DNA of 7,319 bases, taken from positions 1 to 7,319 of the forward strand of contig JAJRXH010000665.1 in NCBI GenBank assembly GCA_024276395.1, read 5' to 3'. This DNA is from an archaeon (GTDB lineage: Archaea > Asgardarchaeota > Heimdallarchaeia > Hodarchaeales > S146-22). The position numbers and the translations under genes were made by a program. How positions within the stretch are numbered: position 1 is the stretch's first letter; each line of letters begins with the position of its first letter. The notes under the pieces were generated by a model that saw only the letters and a list, made by a program, of their open reading frames with translations, made no database searches and was not told where the DNA came from. This document shows positions 5,969 through 7,319 of the stretch, in pieces.

Positions 5969-6628
5969 TCAACCCTCCAAATAGAATTCCATTACACGTT
6001 CTTCTCCAGGTTGATCCTCAACCAAAGCATCTATTTCCTCAAGTTGCTCTTTTACTGTCATAACCGCCTGATACACGTATTCTTCTTTCTTAGCGCCTGT
6101 ACAAACAGTATTTCCAGACTGGAATAATAATAATACCGTTTTCGGGTTATCTAGACGATAAATCAGCCCTGGAAACTGTTCAGGTTCGTACATGGAATTA
6201 TCTAGCAGCAGGGCCGCTATCTCCAAGTTAATTTTTGATCCTAAATTTCCAGAAGCAACGATGTTCTGAATGGTAATTTCTGGCTCCTTATTACCCTTCT
6301 TGCGAGTAATTGCCGCCTCTAGTTCTCGTGATAATATCTCCACCGTTTCTCGAATTGATTCTGCAGATTTAGCTCCTGTAATGACCATCTTTCCAGAACT
6401 GAAAATTAGTGCACTCGTGTTCGGCTCTGTGAGTTTCACCACGAGTCCTGGAAATTGTTCCGGAATGTAGGACACCTCAGCGCGAGTCGATAATAACAAT
6501 GCAGCGGCTTCTAACTTGATTTTCACGTGCAAATCAACGGAAGCTACCACATTTTGAATCTGAACGGTGATGTCCACCTCATCCAGTTTTGCCTTTAATT
6601 CTTCAATATCTGAATCGCTCTTACTCAT
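5969..6628 (-). CDS. tbp: TATA-box-binding protein (TBP)
   Basis: This is the archaeal general transcription factor that binds and bends the TATA box and recruits TFB and RNA polymerase. It has 219 residues. After an acidic N-terminal leader of about 18 residues come two pseudo-repeats, about 20-106 and 117-200. Each holds an IQN(V/I)VAS strand, an EQFPGL stretch and a GAK motif. The four intercalating phenylalanines are present with the correct 17-residue spacing in each half: Phe59 and Phe76, Phe152 and Phe169. The first repeat is slightly longer before EQFPGL, and the second has FQSGN where FSSGK is usual. A tail rich in Asp and Glu (about 194-219) resembles tails seen on other archaeal TBPs. 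AGGAG lies 9 bases before the ATG. The gene is divergent from the MEMO gene and convergent with the putative nuclease gene. Confidence 0.97.
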   Translation of the reverse strand: MSKSDSDIEELKAKLDEVDITVQIQNVVASVDLHVKIKLEAAALLLSTRAEVSYIPEQFPGLVVKLTEPNTSALIFSSGKMVITGAKSAESIRETVEILSRELEAAITRKKGNKEPEITIQNIVASGNLGSKINLEIAALLLDNSMYEPEQFPGLIYRLDNPKTVLLLFQSGNTVCTGAKKEEYVYQAVMTVKEQLEEIDALVEDQPGEERVMEFYLEG

Positions 6629-6637
6629 CCGTACCGG

Positions 6638-6648
6638 CTCCTATATAA
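6638..6648 (-). promoter_or_regulatory. TBP ribosome binding site overlapped by a TATA-like sequence
   Basis: On the minus strand TTATATAGGAG combines a TATATA box (6642-6647) with the AGGAG ribosome binding site (6638-6642), nine bases before the TBP ATG. It is too close to the start codon to be the box that drives a leadered transcript including this site. It could be chance or a binding site for TBP itself. Confidence 0.5.
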
Positions 6649-6689
6649 CCCGCTGTGACATTCTCTTTCAAGCGAATCTTGCGAGTAAC

Positions 6690-6699
6690 TATTTAAAAA
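6690..6699 (-). promoter_or_regulatory. Candidate TATA box of the TBP gene
   Basis: TTTTTAAATA read on the minus strand lies about 62-71 bp before the TBP start codon. Initiation about 25 bp downstream would leave a leader of about 35 bases that includes the AGGAG site. Assigned by composition and spacing. Confidence 0.4.
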
Positions 6700-6704
6700 C
6701 ATTG

Positions 6705-6713
6705 CTTATAAAT
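6705..6713 (+). promoter_or_regulatory. Candidate TATA box of the MEMO-family gene
   Basis: CTTATAAAT lies about 50 bp before the ATG at 6762. A start site about 25 bp downstream would give a leader of about 25-30 bases carrying the strong ribosome binding site at 6748-6755. Assigned by composition and spacing. Confidence 0.5.
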
Positions 6714-6747
6714 ATTTGATGGAAAGAATGAATGAAGCGTAAAATGA

Positions 6748-6755
6748 GGAGGTGA
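6748..6755 (+). promoter_or_regulatory. Strong ribosome binding site of the MEMO-family gene
   Basis: GGAGGTGA is an eight-base match to the complement of the archaeal 16S 3' end, six bases before the ATG at 6762. It decides the start over the out-of-frame ATG at 6758, whose frame closes after nine codons. Confidence 0.8.
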
Positions 6756-6761
6756 GAATGT

Positions 6762-7319
6762 ATGAGATTCCACCGACGAGCTGCTAAAGCTGGAACATGG
6801 TATGAAGGAACTGAACCCACATTAAGGAAGCAAATTCATCAATGTTGCTTGCATCAACTAGGTCCTGGGATTGACATTACTAGAGAGGCAAAAGAAAACC
6901 TTCAACCAACAGAAACCAAAAATTGGAACATTATAGGAATTATATCGCCTCATGCTGGATACATATACTCTGGACCAGTAGCTGCACATGGATTCTCTCA
7001 TCTAGCCCGTGCGAAGCCCAACATTCGTCACGTGATCATCCTAGGACCAAATCACACTGGACAGGGCCATGTATCCATCGGGGTCTATCCAACTCCTGGA
7101 AGTTGGGAAACTCCCCTAGGAACAATTGACATCGATGATGAACTAACAAAAACACTTCTCAAGACTGCAAGTGACATGGGAAAAAACCGCCTAATTAACG
7201 CGGATGTAACAGCTCATTCGCAAGAACACTCACTAGAAATTCAAGTCCCATTCTTACAGTACTTTCTAGGGAATGATTGGAAACTCACGGCAGTTTGCAT
7301 GTTTGATCAAGAATGGGAG
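6762..7319 (+). CDS. MEMO1-family protein (AmmeMemoRadiSam system protein B), 3'-truncated
   Basis: The reading frame is open for 186 codons to the right edge, so this is roughly the first two thirds of a protein that is usually about 270-290 residues long. It belongs to the MEMO1 family, related to extradiol dioxygenase-like metalloproteins and found in nearly all archaea and in eukaryotes. Its molecular role in archaea is unsettled. Motifs visible are AGTWYEG (10-16), ISPHAGYIYSGPVAAH (61-76, His64), ILGPNHTG (93-100, His98) and AHSQEHSLEIQVPFL (151-165). His64 and His98 correspond to two of the metal-binding residues described for human MEMO1 (His49 and His81). The cysteine ligand would lie beyond the window. 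There is an insertion of about 15-20 residues between the N-terminal region and the first histidine motif compared with human MEMO1. The gene is divergent from TBP and has its own ribosome binding site and TATA-like box. Confidence 0.94.
   Translation, partial: MRFHRRAAKAGTWYEGTEPTLRKQIHQCCLHQLGPGIDITREAKENLQPTETKNWNIIGIISPHAGYIYSGPVAAHGFSHLARAKPNIRHVIILGPNHTGQGHVSIGVYPTPGSWETPLGTIDIDDELTKTLLKTASDMGKNRLINADVTAHSQEHSLEIQVPFLQYFLGNDWKLTAVCMFDQEWE

Noticed and set aside
6270..6470. Plus-strand ORF opposite TBP
   Set aside because: It is a shadow of the TBP gene, which is unmistakable on the other strand.
6744..6760. Mini-ORF ATG-AGG-AGG-TGA and out-of-frame ATG at 6758 upstream of the MEMO gene
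   Set aside because: The mini-ORF coincides with the ribosome binding site itself and is most simply chance. The 6758 frame stops after nine codons.
6923..7129. Plus-strand 68-codon ORF near the right edge
   Set aside because: It is a shifted frame within the MEMO-family gene, whose own frame stays open to the window end and carries all the family motifs.

Overview
The window is archaeal chromosomal DNA. The clearest marker is a complete TATA-box-binding protein gene (5969-6628, minus strand) with the two-fold pseudo-repeat and all four DNA-kinking phenylalanines. A MEMO1-family gene, a radical SAM/B12-binding protein resembling the archaeal MJ_1487 family, strong GGAGGTGA-type ribosome binding sites and AT-rich TATA-like promoter elements all agree. 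Coding DNA is moderately AT-rich. I cannot fix the lineage from this window; a euryarchaeon or an Asgard archaeon would both fit.

Layout. Positions 1-567 contain no credible gene. They hold a tandem array of a roughly 160-bp, visibly more GC-rich repeat: three full units and a truncated fourth, each with several short inverted repeats and a pyrimidine tract. The array runs up to the stop codon of an M20-family amidohydrolase (568-1794, minus). A gap of about 370 bp with no recognisable gene separates that gene from a divergent radical SAM/B12-binding protein (2163-3422, plus). A same-strand cluster follows: two tandem paralogous YdjM-like membrane proteins (3495-4010 and 4072-4626) and, 5 bp after the second, an unrecognised 417-residue protein (4632-5885) with a convincing PD-(D/E)XK-type nuclease signature near its centre. 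The cluster converges on the TBP gene, which is divergent from a MEMO-family gene (6762 to the right edge, cut off by the window).

How the genes may work together. The M20, radical SAM, TBP and MEMO genes look like independent housekeeping or metabolic genes in their own transcription units. The three-gene block 3495-5885 is the best candidate for a functional unit. It pairs one YdjM-like membrane protein with all the conserved histidines and aspartates, a second that has lost several of them, and a cytoplasmic putative nuclease. Its function is unknown. TBP and MEMO share a 133-bp divergent promoter region containing several TATA-like boxes, one of which overlaps the TBP ribosome binding site.

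The most noteworthy signals are the structured tandem repeat array, the candidate orphan nuclease and the asymmetric pair of membrane-protein paralogues beside it.
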